The translations under genes and the position numbers were made by a program. From positions 3,410,001 through 3,474,000 of the forward strand of contig OZ241348.1 of assembly GCA_965199915.1 (NCBI GenBank): 64,000 nt of DNA, given 5' to 3'. Of this stretch, positions 56,348-64,000 are shown in pieces. A model generated the notes under the pieces. The model was not told where the DNA came from. It made no database searches and was given only the letters and a program-made list of their open reading frames with translations. This stretch comes from VXYL01 sp965199915 (GTDB lineage Bacteria; Pseudomonadota; Gammaproteobacteria; Pseudomonadales; Azotimanducaceae). Position 1 is the stretch's first letter; the number at the start of each line of letters is the position of its first letter.

Positions 56348-56640
56348 CACGACCGCGCCTCGGTGCGCCGCAGCCGCAGCGCCACGCCCATCGCGGCGAG
56401 AACCCGCGCGCCCGCGGCGTCCGTCTTCGCCTGCTGGCCCATGGCCTGCGCGAAGCGCCTCCCCCGCGTCGCGTTCACCCGCGCCAGCGGCAGCCGGCCG
56501 GCCAGCGCCTCCTCGAAGTCGCGGTGGCAGTGGCCGGTGGACTCGTCGACCACGACCCCCGCCGACGGGCGGAAGACCCGGTGAAGTTCGACTACCACCT
56601 GCTCGGCCGCGCTCTTTCGCGGCACCGCATCCGCAACACT
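56348..56640 (-). pseudogene. IS110-family transposase remnant (N-terminal part)
   Basis: On the minus strand a frame encodes VVVDESTGHCHRDFEEALAG...LARVNATRGRRFAQAMGQQAKTDAAGARVLAAMG. This is the conserved N-terminal DEDD-type catalytic region of IS110 transposases, with ARVN, RRFAQAMG and AKTDAAGA in the right order. It is cut at the ISAs1 boundary and the C-terminal domain is missing on the other side. Confidence 0.75.
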
Positions 56641-56652
56641 GCCGATTCGCCA

Positions 56653-57237
56653 TTATCCGGCAAGCAGCGCGGTGGCATCTCGCCACAACTTGTCAAAGGA
56701 GGGCGCTGAGCGCGCGGCGCCCATGTCGAAGATCGAGGTTAGCGCCGGCTGGTCGTTTGTCGGGCTGTAGGCGCGACCTTTGGGCATGCGTCTGCTCAAC
56801 CACTCTTTCGCGCCGGCGATCGATTCCGGTTGCAACGGTGGGGCAATCGTCGCGGCAATCTCGCGCCGACCAGAAATCGAACGTGCCACGGCGAGAAACC
56901 ACGCTTCGTATTCCCGCTTGGCTAGCACCACTCTTATGATTCGATCTTGTCGCGCCGCTTGGGCGCGAGCCAGCAATTCCGCCGCGAGCTCTTTCGGGCA
57001 ATCGTCGTCGGCGTCCAGCAGGATGAGAATACGCCCCTGTTCCCCCGATCGGCGTGCTGCGAGCTCGACGGCCCTCTCCAACTGATCATCAGTCCGTATT
57101 CTCGTGCGCTGCACCCGAATGGGCCGAAGAGCATTCACGACGGAATTGGGCGAGACCTTTTCGGCAATCCGGCGAAGCAGAATCGGCACGGCCCCCACCT
57201 CACCCTTTCCTTCAACGATGGATGCGACCGTAACCAA
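56653..57237 (-). CDS. DUF4276 family (TOPRIM-like) protein
   Basis: A 194-residue DUF4276 protein, commonly encoded next to AAA ATPases. VEGKGEVGAVPILLRRI is the characteristic N-terminus (TOPRIM-type Glu), ILILLDADDDCPKELA the acidic D-x-D strand, and LAKREYEAWFLA the family's most conserved stretch. It starts with TTG at 57237, three bases after the ATPase stop, so it is translationally coupled to it. The TOPRIM nuclease role in defence is inferred from the family pairing. Confidence 0.8.
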   Translation of the reverse strand: MVTVASIVEGKGEVGAVPILLRRIAEKVSPNSVVNALRPIRVQRTRIRTDDQLERAVELAARRSGEQGRILILLDADDDCPKELAAELLARAQAARQDRIIRVVLAKREYEAWFLAVARSISGRREIAATIAPPLQPESIAGAKEWLSRRMPKGRAYSPTNDQPALTSIFDMGAARSAPSFDKLWRDATALLAG

Positions 57238-57240
57238 GGA

Positions 57241-59014
57241 TTAGCTCTCTATTTCAAACAGATCCAGCGAGGCTGGCCGCTGGGATTCCGGCTTTGCCGC
57301 GCCTAGTTGGTCCATCCGCAATAGCTCGCCAGCGGTGAACAGCCGATCCCGAAAGGCCGAACGCGCAATGTTGTCCACCGGCCCCAAAAGCGTTGTTCCA
57401 CGATCCGCGGCCACGGCAATGATCGAGTCGACCGGAACGCCATCGAGCAGTTCGGCGCTGTGGCTGGTGACCAGCACCTGCACATGCAGAGCTGCTTCCC
57501 GAATTGCGTCCATCAGCGCTTCGGCGGCGGCGGTGCAGCGCGGCCTCCGGTTCTTCAATTCCCACCAGTTGCCGTTCGGATTCGCCTGCCGCCGCGCCCT
57601 GGAACAACGCGAGCAGTATTCCCAAGGTTCGCAGGGTGCCATCCGACATGCTGCTGGCGGGCAAGCGGTCTCGGTCATCCTCCACGTCCTGCGAAAACGC
57701 AATTGTCTCGTCAGTGTCCTTGGGCCATCGGCTCGTCTTGGCGATGCCAGGGACGATGCTGCCAAGATACTGATCGATCCGAGTCTTGAAGCCTGGAGCG
57801 CGTTTTTCCAGACTGCCCAATACGCTTGCCAAGTTGCTGGCATCCCGGTGTAAGGACCTAGCGCTTGCCGGGGGCTTGATCGGTCGGATGCGATCGGGAA
57901 TCGGATTCGAGGATCTCATGCCCGCCAGCGCGTCGAAAGCGGAACGAAACGCCTTCAGCCCGGATACGGTCATCAAATACAGGCGGTCGGCCTCCGCCTT
58001 GGGCGCGATCGATACCGAGGCGTCAACCACTTTCCCGTGCTCCACCCGAAAACAGTGTTTGCGGTTGCTTTGCCGTTCGACGAGGTGGCATTCCTCGCGG
58101 CAAATCTCAAAGCCAAACTCCCCCTTGGCGGCTATGGTCAGCGCGTACCAGCCGCGATAAGCCGGCAGTTCGAGGTGTAGGCGGATGCCAAACGGTTCGG
58201 TCCTCCGGCCCAAGGTTCGCACCAAGCCGATGCCGCCGCGGATCCGCAGCGCGTGGTCCAGATTGGAGCTGAGCGCATCGGCGGTGAACCTTAGCGCATC
58301 AAGGAAATTGCTTTTGCCGGAGCCGTTCGGACCCACCAAGAACGCAATTTGGCGCAGTGCAACGTCGCAGGCCGCTATGCTCTTGTAGTTCCACAGGCGA
58401 ACCCGCGTCAGGAGACGCCGATCCGGCGGGAACCTGCTTAGCGACCCAAGCATCGAACGCCCCTCCAAACAGGCTGCGATGTCATCCAAGCGATTTGACT
58501 GCATTGAAAAGAACAATATGGCCGCATTCTGGTCCGCCCAAATCAAACCCAAACAGTCGATGCTGGGTTGGTGCCGATGGACCGCATCCGCTACCGCCCG
58601 CGCACGCTCGTCAGCGGGTTGGAGCCTGTGGCGATGCTGGTAGGCGGCAACGACGTTGCCTTCCTTCAGAAGGCCAAGGATTTCTTGGGGCTTGACATGT
58701 TGGGGTTTTGCTTCGCCAGTGGCAACGCCCAAGTCCGGATCAATGAAAAAGTCTTGATCGGAATAGCAACCCAGTTCAGCGAAGTACTGCCGACGCCTCC
58801 CCACACCCCATTGTTCTGTGTGCCGGGCGATCAGCGCGGGCTCCTGAACCCCGAGAATGTCGGCGTATTCTCCCCAGTTCTTTTCGGTCCAAGGCGGGTC
58901 TGGTGGCGTCATGGGCTCGACAACGAGAGCATTGACGCATCCGTTCCGTTGCAGCTCGCGAAGAACCGCGCCTTTCCATTCGGCGAGCTTGCTGTGGAGG
59001 TCTTCGAGCTTCAC
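57241..59014 (-). pseudogene. AAA_21/OLD-like ATPase with N-terminal extension, frameshifted
   Basis: About 590 codons. Residues 1-195 form an unrecognised domain. The ATPase begins at LLTRVRLWNYKSI: Walker A GPNGSGKS at residues 228-235, signature-like SMSDGTLR at 455-462 and Walker B LVGIEEPE at 483-490. Near 57530 (codon 494) one base is missing: EEPEAALH continues as AAAEALMDAIREA...VTSHSAELLDG in the next frame down to 57241. A single C in an LHP codon would restore one protein. GTG at 59014 lies three bases after the upstream AlbA_2 gene. The D-loop/H-loop (TSHS) is present only in the second frame, so the gene is inactive unless shifting or a sequence error applies. Confidence 0.8.
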
Positions 59015-59017
59015 TCT

Positions 59018-60260
59018 CTACGCGCGCTCCGTGCCTTGCCACATGGTCAACCGCAGATGGTCCTCCGTGGCCTCGAACTCCGGCTCCCGGCCGCTGCTTT
59101 GGCGCAGCAACGGGAAGATCTTGTTGCGCACGCCCATGCCGCGGGCGTCGACGTAGGCGTAGTCGCGCAGCACTTCGACGATGAGCGGGTTGCGGGCGGA
59201 GCGCTGGCCGGCGAGCATCTTGGCTACCGTCATGGTGTTTGGCAGGGCACCTGGGCTGGTGGCCACCAAGCGGTTGGCGTACTTGGCGATTTCGATTTCC
59301 TCATTGCGCGTCCAATCGCGGTGCGCGAAGGCGTTGACCACGGCTTCGCGCACGGCGTCCTTGGGATAGCGCCAAAGGCGCTCGCGCCGCATGGGGGCGT
59401 TGACGGTGTCCGCCTCCACCGAAACGAAGGGGCGCATGGCGGCTTCCAGTCGTTCGATCAGCCCGTCCTCTAGCAGTTCGCGGCCAGCGCCCTCCCGCCC
59501 CGCGAAGAGCGCCACAAGCGGCCCGTCCACCACCGCGTCGTCCAATGCCCGATACGCCTTGTCGTCGCCGTCAAAGGCCATCCAGCGCACCGGCTTGGCG
59601 CAACAACCGCCGCGGCTTGCGGCCGAACAGCACCAGCCCGGCGATGGTGCAAACCGGCGGCCCGTCATCGCGCTCGGTCAAGAAACCCAGGCCGCACAAG
59701 CGTTCGCGCCACTGGGCTTCGGAGGACGGCGCTTCGCCGTCGCCGACGATGCCGGTGAGATAGTCCTCCAGTCGATCTCTGCTGAGATCGCCGAATCCGC
59801 TGCCGGACACGGGAAGCCGCTCGGCGTGCAACAAACCACCGAGCGCGAACAGCCGCGCCTGTTGCTCGCGACTGGCGTGTTGGGAGGTGCTGCCAACGCG
59901 GATGTAGATCTCCTCGCGGTTGTTGTGGCGAACCACATAGGGTTTGGCGATTCCCTGGGTGACCGTGATCACCGCCACGCGCCGCGCGTCGTCCACGCGC
60001 ACTTCCTCGTAGAACGGCAGAATCATCGGATGCACCTTGCGGCCGAACACCGCGTCCATCACCCACTGCTCCAAGTCGTCGCGGCGAATGCCGGTCACGG
60101 TGCCGTCGTCCTCCACGCCGAGGACCAGCTTGCCGCCGCGGAAGTTCGCCAAGGCGACGATCTCTTTGGCCAAGCGTTCCGGGCGTTCCTGATCGCCCTT
60201 GAACTCCACGCCCGAGTTCTCGCCGTTGGCGATGAGGGCGAGCAATTCCAACTTCGTCAT
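59018..60260 (-). pseudogene. AlbA_2/Schlafen-like ATP-binding protein, frameshifted
   Basis: About 415 codons. The N-terminal part is an AlbA_2 (Schlafen-type) domain: ENSGVEFKGDQERPERLAKEIVALANFRGG and LVLGVEDDGTVTGI. A winged C-terminal part follows (YPKDAVREAVVNAFAHRDW, RNPLIVEVLRDYAYVDARGMGVRN). Near 59595, after LFGRKPRRLLRQAG, the frame changes and continues as RWMAFDGDDKAYRALDDAV. A one-base indel explains this. ATG at 60260. It is the first gene of a three-gene operon with the ATPase and DUF4276 genes. Confidence 0.8.
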
Positions 60261-60329
60261 CGCGGACTTCGTGCGGCCTCTGGTGCGACGTTGGCGCTAG
60301 CCTACACCAGCCACGGACCGCCCCGGCGT

Positions 60330-60823
60330 TGGTGTTCGCCGGGTGTACGACATATTTGTTCGCACACGGCGGTGAGGCCGCAAGGGCCATCGGCGGCGGT
60401 CTCGCGTGCGCCTCGAAGAACCCGTCGCAGCGGCCGTCCAGCCACCAGCAGCGCAGCGTCAGGATGGGGTTCGCGCCGCCGTCGACGCTCCAGCGCATGC
60501 CGCCGCGCCTGATGCGTCCGGCCACCGTGCCGCAGGAGCTTTCCACCTCGCCCGAAAATCGGCAGTCCGGCAGCGCGGAACGCCGGATAGCGCATGCGGG
60601 CGCGGTTGGCCTCGACGTGCCCGGCGCAGCGCCGCGCCTCGTCGTTGCCGTCGTGCCCCGGGCCGCAGCGCCGACTGCGTTCCCCTCTCGAACTCCATGA
60701 AGTTCCCGCGCGACGACAGCGCCGCGCGCGCCTCCGGCGACCTCGTCGCCCTCTCCACCGCCTCCCGAAGAAAGTCGAACGCCCCATTGCCAGCGCCCCC
60801 GCCGCAAGCCACAATCCCTTCCG
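60330..60823 (-). pseudogene. ISKra4-like transposase remnant
   Basis: Fragments in different minus-strand frames read NRARMRYPAFRAAGLPI and then SGEVESSCGTVAGRIRRGGMRWSVDGGANPILTLRCWWLDGR. The order RMxY...GLPI...SGxVESxC...SGMRWS...AIxxLRC is the C-terminal signature of ISKra4/ISLre2-type transposases. The frame changes between them and the N-terminal part is lacking. No ends were recognised. Confidence 0.55.
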
Positions 60824-61572
60824 TCACCGCGATTCCCTTCGCCGCTCGAAAGGTTGAGTTGGAGAAGGCGCAGGATTTCGCCCAGCTTCCAGCCGCGGCG
60901 GCTGAGGAACTTCACATGGCAGACCATCAGGCACATGCACATGGCGATCCACAGCGGCGTCAGCACGGCGTTGCGGGATGTGCCCACGAAGCTCTTCACC
61001 TTCAGGTTCTGCTTGATCCACTTGAAGAACAGCTCCACCTGCCAGCGCGACTTGTGGATGTCCGCGACGGTCTTCGCCGACAGCTCGAAGTTCGTCGTCG
61101 GGAAGACGTAGTGCCTGCCCGTCTCGGAGTCGCGGTAGCCGATCCGGCGCAGCCGCCGCGGGCACCGCTTGCGGCCCCGCGCGCTCGCGAACTCAATGGT
61201 CTGGTCGGACGCCCTGCCGCAAGTTCGCTTCGCGCCTCTCCACCACGCGGTGTTTGATCCGCCTCTTGAGCCGCGTCACAAGGAAAACGCCTTGCAGAAT
61301 CAACGAGTTTATCCAGTCGAAGTCCATGTACGCCCGATCCGCAACGACGATGCTCCCTTTCGGCAAACGCAGCGCGCGCGCCACTTTGATGTCCGGTGCC
61401 TTGGCATCCGTCACGGTCATGAACGCCGGCAGATGGCCCGCGTGGTCCGGCGCCACACATGCGCCTTCAGCCCGCCCTTCGTCCGCCGGAACTTCGCCCG
61501 CGGAAACACCGACAGGCACAGGTCGATCACCGTCGAGTCTAGCGAGTACAACGGGTTCTTGAACCGGAACCC
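60824..61572 (-). pseudogene. IS4-family transposase remnant
   Basis: Four pieces in successive minus-strand frames form an IS4 (ISPepr1-like) transposase without its N-terminal third: FRFKNPLYSLDSTVIDLCLS, then PKGSIVVADRAYMDFDW, then RRIGYRDSETGRHYVFPT...VELFFKWIKQNLKVKSF, then LNLFERRRESR ending at 60824. At least three frameshifts separate them. The DDE residues are at LDST, ADRAY and VELFFKW. Its broken end meets a broken sfsA head to head. Confidence 0.8.
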
Positions 61573-61574
61573 GT

Positions 61575-62178
61575 GCCCCGGCGACGCCGGCCGCCGACCG
61601 GGCAGCGCGGTGTGGTACTCCACCTCGGCCAATCCGCGCCGCAAGTATCCGCACACGTTGGAGCTGGTGCGCGACGCCCGCGACCACTTGATCGGCGTCA
61701 ACACCGCGCCAACGGGCTGGTGGCGGAGACGGTGGCCGCCGGCCTGCTGCCGGATATTGCTCCCGCGGGCTTGCCGGCGCGGCGCCTGCAACGGGAAGTG
61801 CCCATCGCCGAAGCCCTCCCCGGCGAGCGCGGCCGCTTCGACCTGCGCGTGGGCGACACGTTCGTGGAAGTGAAAACCGTAACGCTGCGCATCGCCGGCA
61901 GCGCCGCCGAAGGCGCGTTTCCCGACGCCGTGAGCGCGCGCGCCACCCGCCATGTGGAAGCGCTGGCCGCGGCGGCGCGAGCGGGTCGTGCTGCGGCGTT
62001 GGTGTTCTGCGTGCTGCACGCCGGCATCCGCTTGGTGCGTCCAGCGGACGAGATAGACCCCGCCTACGGCGCGGCGTTGCGCGCTGCGGCGGCCAGCGGC
62101 GTGCGACTGCGCGCGCTGGCCTGCCACCTGTCGCCACACGGCATCACGCCGCGCGGCCCGTTGCCGGTGAATCTATAA
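61575..62178 (+). pseudogene. sfsA: SfsA remnant (5'-truncated, frameshifted)
   Basis: The C-terminal two-thirds of sugar fermentation stimulation protein SfsA: PGSAVWYSTSANPRRKYPHTLELVRDA in one frame, then GLVAETVAAGLLPDI, DTFVEVKTVTL and FPDAVSARATRHVEAL in the next. One base is missing near 61710 (GVNTA...ANGLVAET). About the first 65 residues are gone where the IS4 remnant begins. A pseudogene. Confidence 0.85.
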
Positions 62179-62206
62179 TCTATAGCGTCGCCGACGTCGC
62201 GCATCG

Positions 62207-62236
62207 CAGTGCGTTAGTGTCCGCACCAACTGCGCT
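62207..62236. repeat. 30-bp direct repeat, copy 1 (upstream of hicB)
   Basis: A 30-bp sequence beginning CAGTGCGTTAG and containing CCGCACCAACTG. It matches 62941-62970 at 28 of 30 positions. It ends 24 bp before the hicB start. Confidence 0.9.
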
Positions 62237-62260
62237 AGCGTTTGTCGTGAGAGGAAGGTC

Positions 62261-62512
62261 ATGTTGACCGAATACATTGATGAAGCACTTCGACGGGCCC
62301 GCTTTGAGCTGATCGAAGACAAGGAAACCCCCTACTACGGGGAGGTGGCGGACTTGCCCGGCGTGTGGGCGTGTGGCCAGACCTTGGAGAGCTGCCGGCG
62401 AGAGCTCAAGGAGGTCGTTGAAGGCTGGATACTGGTCAGCGTCAAACGGTCTCTTGATATTCCGCCGCTGGGCAGCGTGAAAATCACCGAGATCGACACA
62501 AGGGCGGCGTAG
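62261..62512 (+). CDS. hicB: HicB-family antitoxin
   Basis: 83 residues. ELIEDKETPYYGEVADLPGVWACGQTLESCRRELKEVVEGWI is the HicB partial-RNase-H fold (YYGEV...LPGVWA...T...C...L). No C-terminal ribbon-helix-helix is obvious, so operator binding may be weak. It precedes hicA by eight bases, the reversed but common antitoxin-first order. A Shine-Dalgarno AGAGGAAGG precedes the ATG. Confidence 0.9.
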   Translation: MLTEYIDEALRRARFELIEDKETPYYGEVADLPGVWACGQTLESCRRELKEVVEGWILVSVKRSLDIPPLGSVKITEIDTRAA

Positions 62513-62520
62513 CCGCCGCG

Positions 62521-62730
62521 ATGTCTCCGGTTTCGCACAGAGAACTTGTGAGGCGATTGCGCAAAATCGGGTTTGTGGGACCGTTTCCAGGCGGCAAGCA
62601 CCTGTTCATGGTCAAGAACGGACGACGCCTTGCGATTCCGAATCCTCATAGGGAGGAGATCAGCCCCGCGCTGTTGTCGCGACTTCTCAAGCAAGCTGGC
62701 ATAGAACGAGACGTTTGGGAGGAGAATTGA
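62521..62730 (+). CDS. hicA: HicA-family mRNA interferase toxin
   Basis: 69 residues with the dsRBD-like HicA fold: RELVRRLRKIGFVGPFPGGKHLFMVKNGRRLAIPNPH. The His in GKHLFM is the catalytic residue, and LLSRLLKQAGIERDVW is the usual end. ATG at 62521 follows hicB by eight bases, so the two are co-expressed. Confidence 0.92.
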   Translation: MSPVSHRELVRRLRKIGFVGPFPGGKHLFMVKNGRRLAIPNPHREEISPALLSRLLKQAGIERDVWEEN

Positions 62731-62940
62731 GCAAAGCGTGTCTGGTTTCTGGACCGGCGGCATGGACGCCGTTGCCTCCCGGTCAGGCGTTTGGTCGGCG
62801 CTGTCGTAGCCCATGTAGCCCATGTGTTGAAGGGTGCCGCGATGGCCGCGGCGATGCCGCAGCCGACTTGCGGGCGCACGCAGTTGTTCGGAACCGCCAA
62901 GCCCGTCCAAGCCCGTACACCTTGGGTGAATCGCACATCC

Positions 62941-62970
62941 CAGTGCGTTAGTATCCGCACCAACTGAGCT
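62941..62970. repeat. 30-bp direct repeat, copy 2 (upstream of hsdM)
   Basis: Differs from 62207-62236 at two positions. It ends 34 bp before the hsdM start. Together the two copies bracket hicBA. The 62731-62940 stretch before it shows only a short CCCATGT duplication and nothing else recognisable. Confidence 0.9.
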
Positions 62971-63004
62971 GGTGCAAGGCTGTGCAAAGCCCCACCCGAT
63001 AGAC

Positions 63005-64000
63005 GTGCCGACGAAACCTGCCATCTTGGTTAAGCTCACCGTGGGCGAACTCCGCGCCGCGGTGACTGTCCATGGCCTGTCCGTGGCGGACAAGCGCGTC
63101 AAGGAGCAGCTTGTTCGCGCCTTGGCCCGAACGCGCAAGGTGCCGATAAGCGAAATCCTCGCTGCTTTGCCTCGGCAGCGGCTGAAGGAGCTGTGCCGTG
63201 CGCTGGACGTTGACGATTCGGGGCGCGGCAAGGCAGAGATCGTCGCTCGTTTGACGCGCCGCGCTCAACCAACCACAAGGCCCGCGAGCGCCACCCGCAA
63301 AGCGACCCGAAGCCCTGTTGAACGAACAGCACCATCCGTGAAGGCGCTGAGCGTCGGCGAGTTGGAAAAGCACCTCTGGGCCGCAGCCGACATCCTGCGC
63401 GGCTCCATCGACAGCAGCGACTACAAGACCTACATCTTCGGCCTGCTGTTCCTCAAGCGCCTCTCGGACCGATTCGAGGAGGAGGCCGAGAAGCTCATCG
63501 CCGAGGGCGAACCCGAAACAGCCGCTTGGGGGGACCGCGACAACCATCAGTTCTTCGTGCCGGACCGCGCTCGCTGGGATGCCATTCTGAAGACCGCCAC
63601 CAACATCGGCGAGTGCTTGAACAAGGCTTGCGCCGCGCTGGAAGAAGAAAATGCCGGGCTCGAAGGCGTGTTGGCCGGCATCGATTACAACGACGAGCAC
63701 CGCCTTGGCGACGGCCGCCAGCGCGACAACGTGCTGGCGAGGCTGGTGCAGCACTTCTCGCAGATCTCGCTGCGCAACGACAGCATGGCCGAACCGGACT
63801 TGCTCGGACGCGCCTACGAATATCTGATCGAACAATTCGCCGACGACGCCGGCAAGAAAGGCGGCGAGTTCTATACGCCACGCATGGTGGTGAACCTGAT
63901 CGTCGAGCTTCTCGACCCAAAGGAAGAGATGCGCATCTGCGACCCCACGGTGGGCTCTGGCGGCATGTTGATCGAGTGCGCCCACTACGTTCAGCGTCGC
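63005..64000 (+). CDS. hsdM: Type I restriction methyltransferase subunit HsdM, partial
   Basis: Open from GTG at 63005 to the window end, 332 codons, no stop. The first 105 residues are an extension: LTVGELRAAVTVHGL..., then LPRQRLKELCRALDVDDSGRGKAEIVARLTRR, which has the pattern of a SAP DNA-binding motif, and a Thr/Arg/Ala linker. The HsdM N-terminal domain follows (LEKHLWAAADILRGSIDSSDYKTYIFGLLFLKRLSDRFEEE). Then come GRAYEYLIEQFADDAGKKGGEFYTPR and DPTVGSGGMLIECAHYVQRR, the AdoMet-binding motif I. The NPPF motif, hsdS and hsdR should lie downstream. No strong ribosome site precedes the GTG, so the start could be slightly downstream. Confidence 0.9.
   Translation, partial: MPTKPAILVKLTVGELRAAVTVHGLSVADKRVKEQLVRALARTRKVPISEILAALPRQRLKELCRALDVDDSGRGKAEIVARLTRRAQPTTRPASATRKATRSPVERTAPSVKALSVGELEKHLWAAADILRGSIDSSDYKTYIFGLLFLKRLSDRFEEEAEKLIAEGEPETAAWGDRDNHQFFVPDRARWDAILKTATNIGECLNKACAALEEENAGLEGVLAGIDYNDEHRLGDGRQRDNVLARLVQHFSQISLRNDSMAEPDLLGRAYEYLIEQFADDAGKKGGEFYTPRMVVNLIVELLDPKEEMRICDPTVGSGGMLIECAHYVQRR

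Noticed and set aside
55087..56625. 512-codon minus-strand frame across the ISAs1 element
   Set aside because: It is the antisense of the transposase; only its first part (56348-56640) has real similarity, to IS110.
62731..62940. Small gene between hicA and hsdM
   Set aside because: No frame has a ribosome site or recognisable sequence; only a CCCATGT duplication is visible.

Overview
The window is GC-rich, densely coded bacterial chromosome. A parAB cluster followed directly by a complete atpI-atpBEFHAGDC operon, a CIRCE-controlled groESL operon, YajQ, PurT, long-form threonine synthase and a GapB-type GAPDH all point to a gammaproteobacterium, probably an uncultured marine or host-associated lineage. 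That placement is inference from gene content and order. I saw no rRNA, tRNA, CRISPR array or phage structural gene.

Layout. 1-9 kb is housekeeping: a PlsC-like acyltransferase, a coiled-coil membrane protein, a urate-oxidase-N-type membrane protein, groEL-groES with CIRCE and promoter, a DUF4143 ATPase, an alkyltransferase-like protein, yajQ and gapB. 8.9-15.4 kb is a first accessory island: a PIN/Phd toxin-antitoxin pair, a disrupted D12 adenine methylase overlapping a truncated NotI-like nuclease, a HEPN (Swt1-type) protein with tandem repeats, a solo insertion-sequence end, two orphan genes, an antitoxin remnant and an AAA ATPase. 15.5-33 kb is mostly metabolic (purT, gamma-carbonic anhydrase, DUF169, phytanoyl-CoA dioxygenase, HAD, thrC, class II aldolase, Mo-hydroxylase iorAB-like pair) plus a 1851-residue secreted subtilase. 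33-47 kb holds a second DUF4143 ATPase, then the ATP synthase and parAB genes on the minus strand. That operon is rearranged: an IS5-family element and a winged-helix gene fragment lie between atpG and atpD, and the atpD-atpC segment is duplicated around a JAMM-like gene.

47-55 kb has a metallo-beta-lactamase-fold hydrolase, a DUF1330-haloalkane dehalogenase fusion, a membrane protein gene split by an IS1380-family element with a clean 5-bp target duplication, and a secreted protein with GD-rich, PPC and 65-residue MORN-like repeats. 55-62 kb is a defence and insertion-sequence graveyard: an ISAs1-family element beside an IS110 remnant, a three-gene operon (AlbA_2/Schlafen-like, AAA ATPase, DUF4276) in which the two larger genes carry single frameshifts, IS4 and ISKra4-like remnants, and an sfsA gene cut off at its 5' end. 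The window closes with hicBA and the start of a type I methyltransferase gene (hsdM) bearing a SAP-like N-terminal extension. A 30-bp repeat occurs upstream of both hicB and hsdM.

The core genes look intact. Decay is concentrated in accessory regions, where single-base frameshifts, truncations and element ends cluster. The best candidate for an undescribed system is the AlbA_2-ATPase-DUF4276 operon at 56.6-60.3 kb. The JAMM-like insertion inside the duplicated ATP synthase genes and the HEPN/NotI-like/D12 cluster at 9.8-12.6 kb are the next most interesting.
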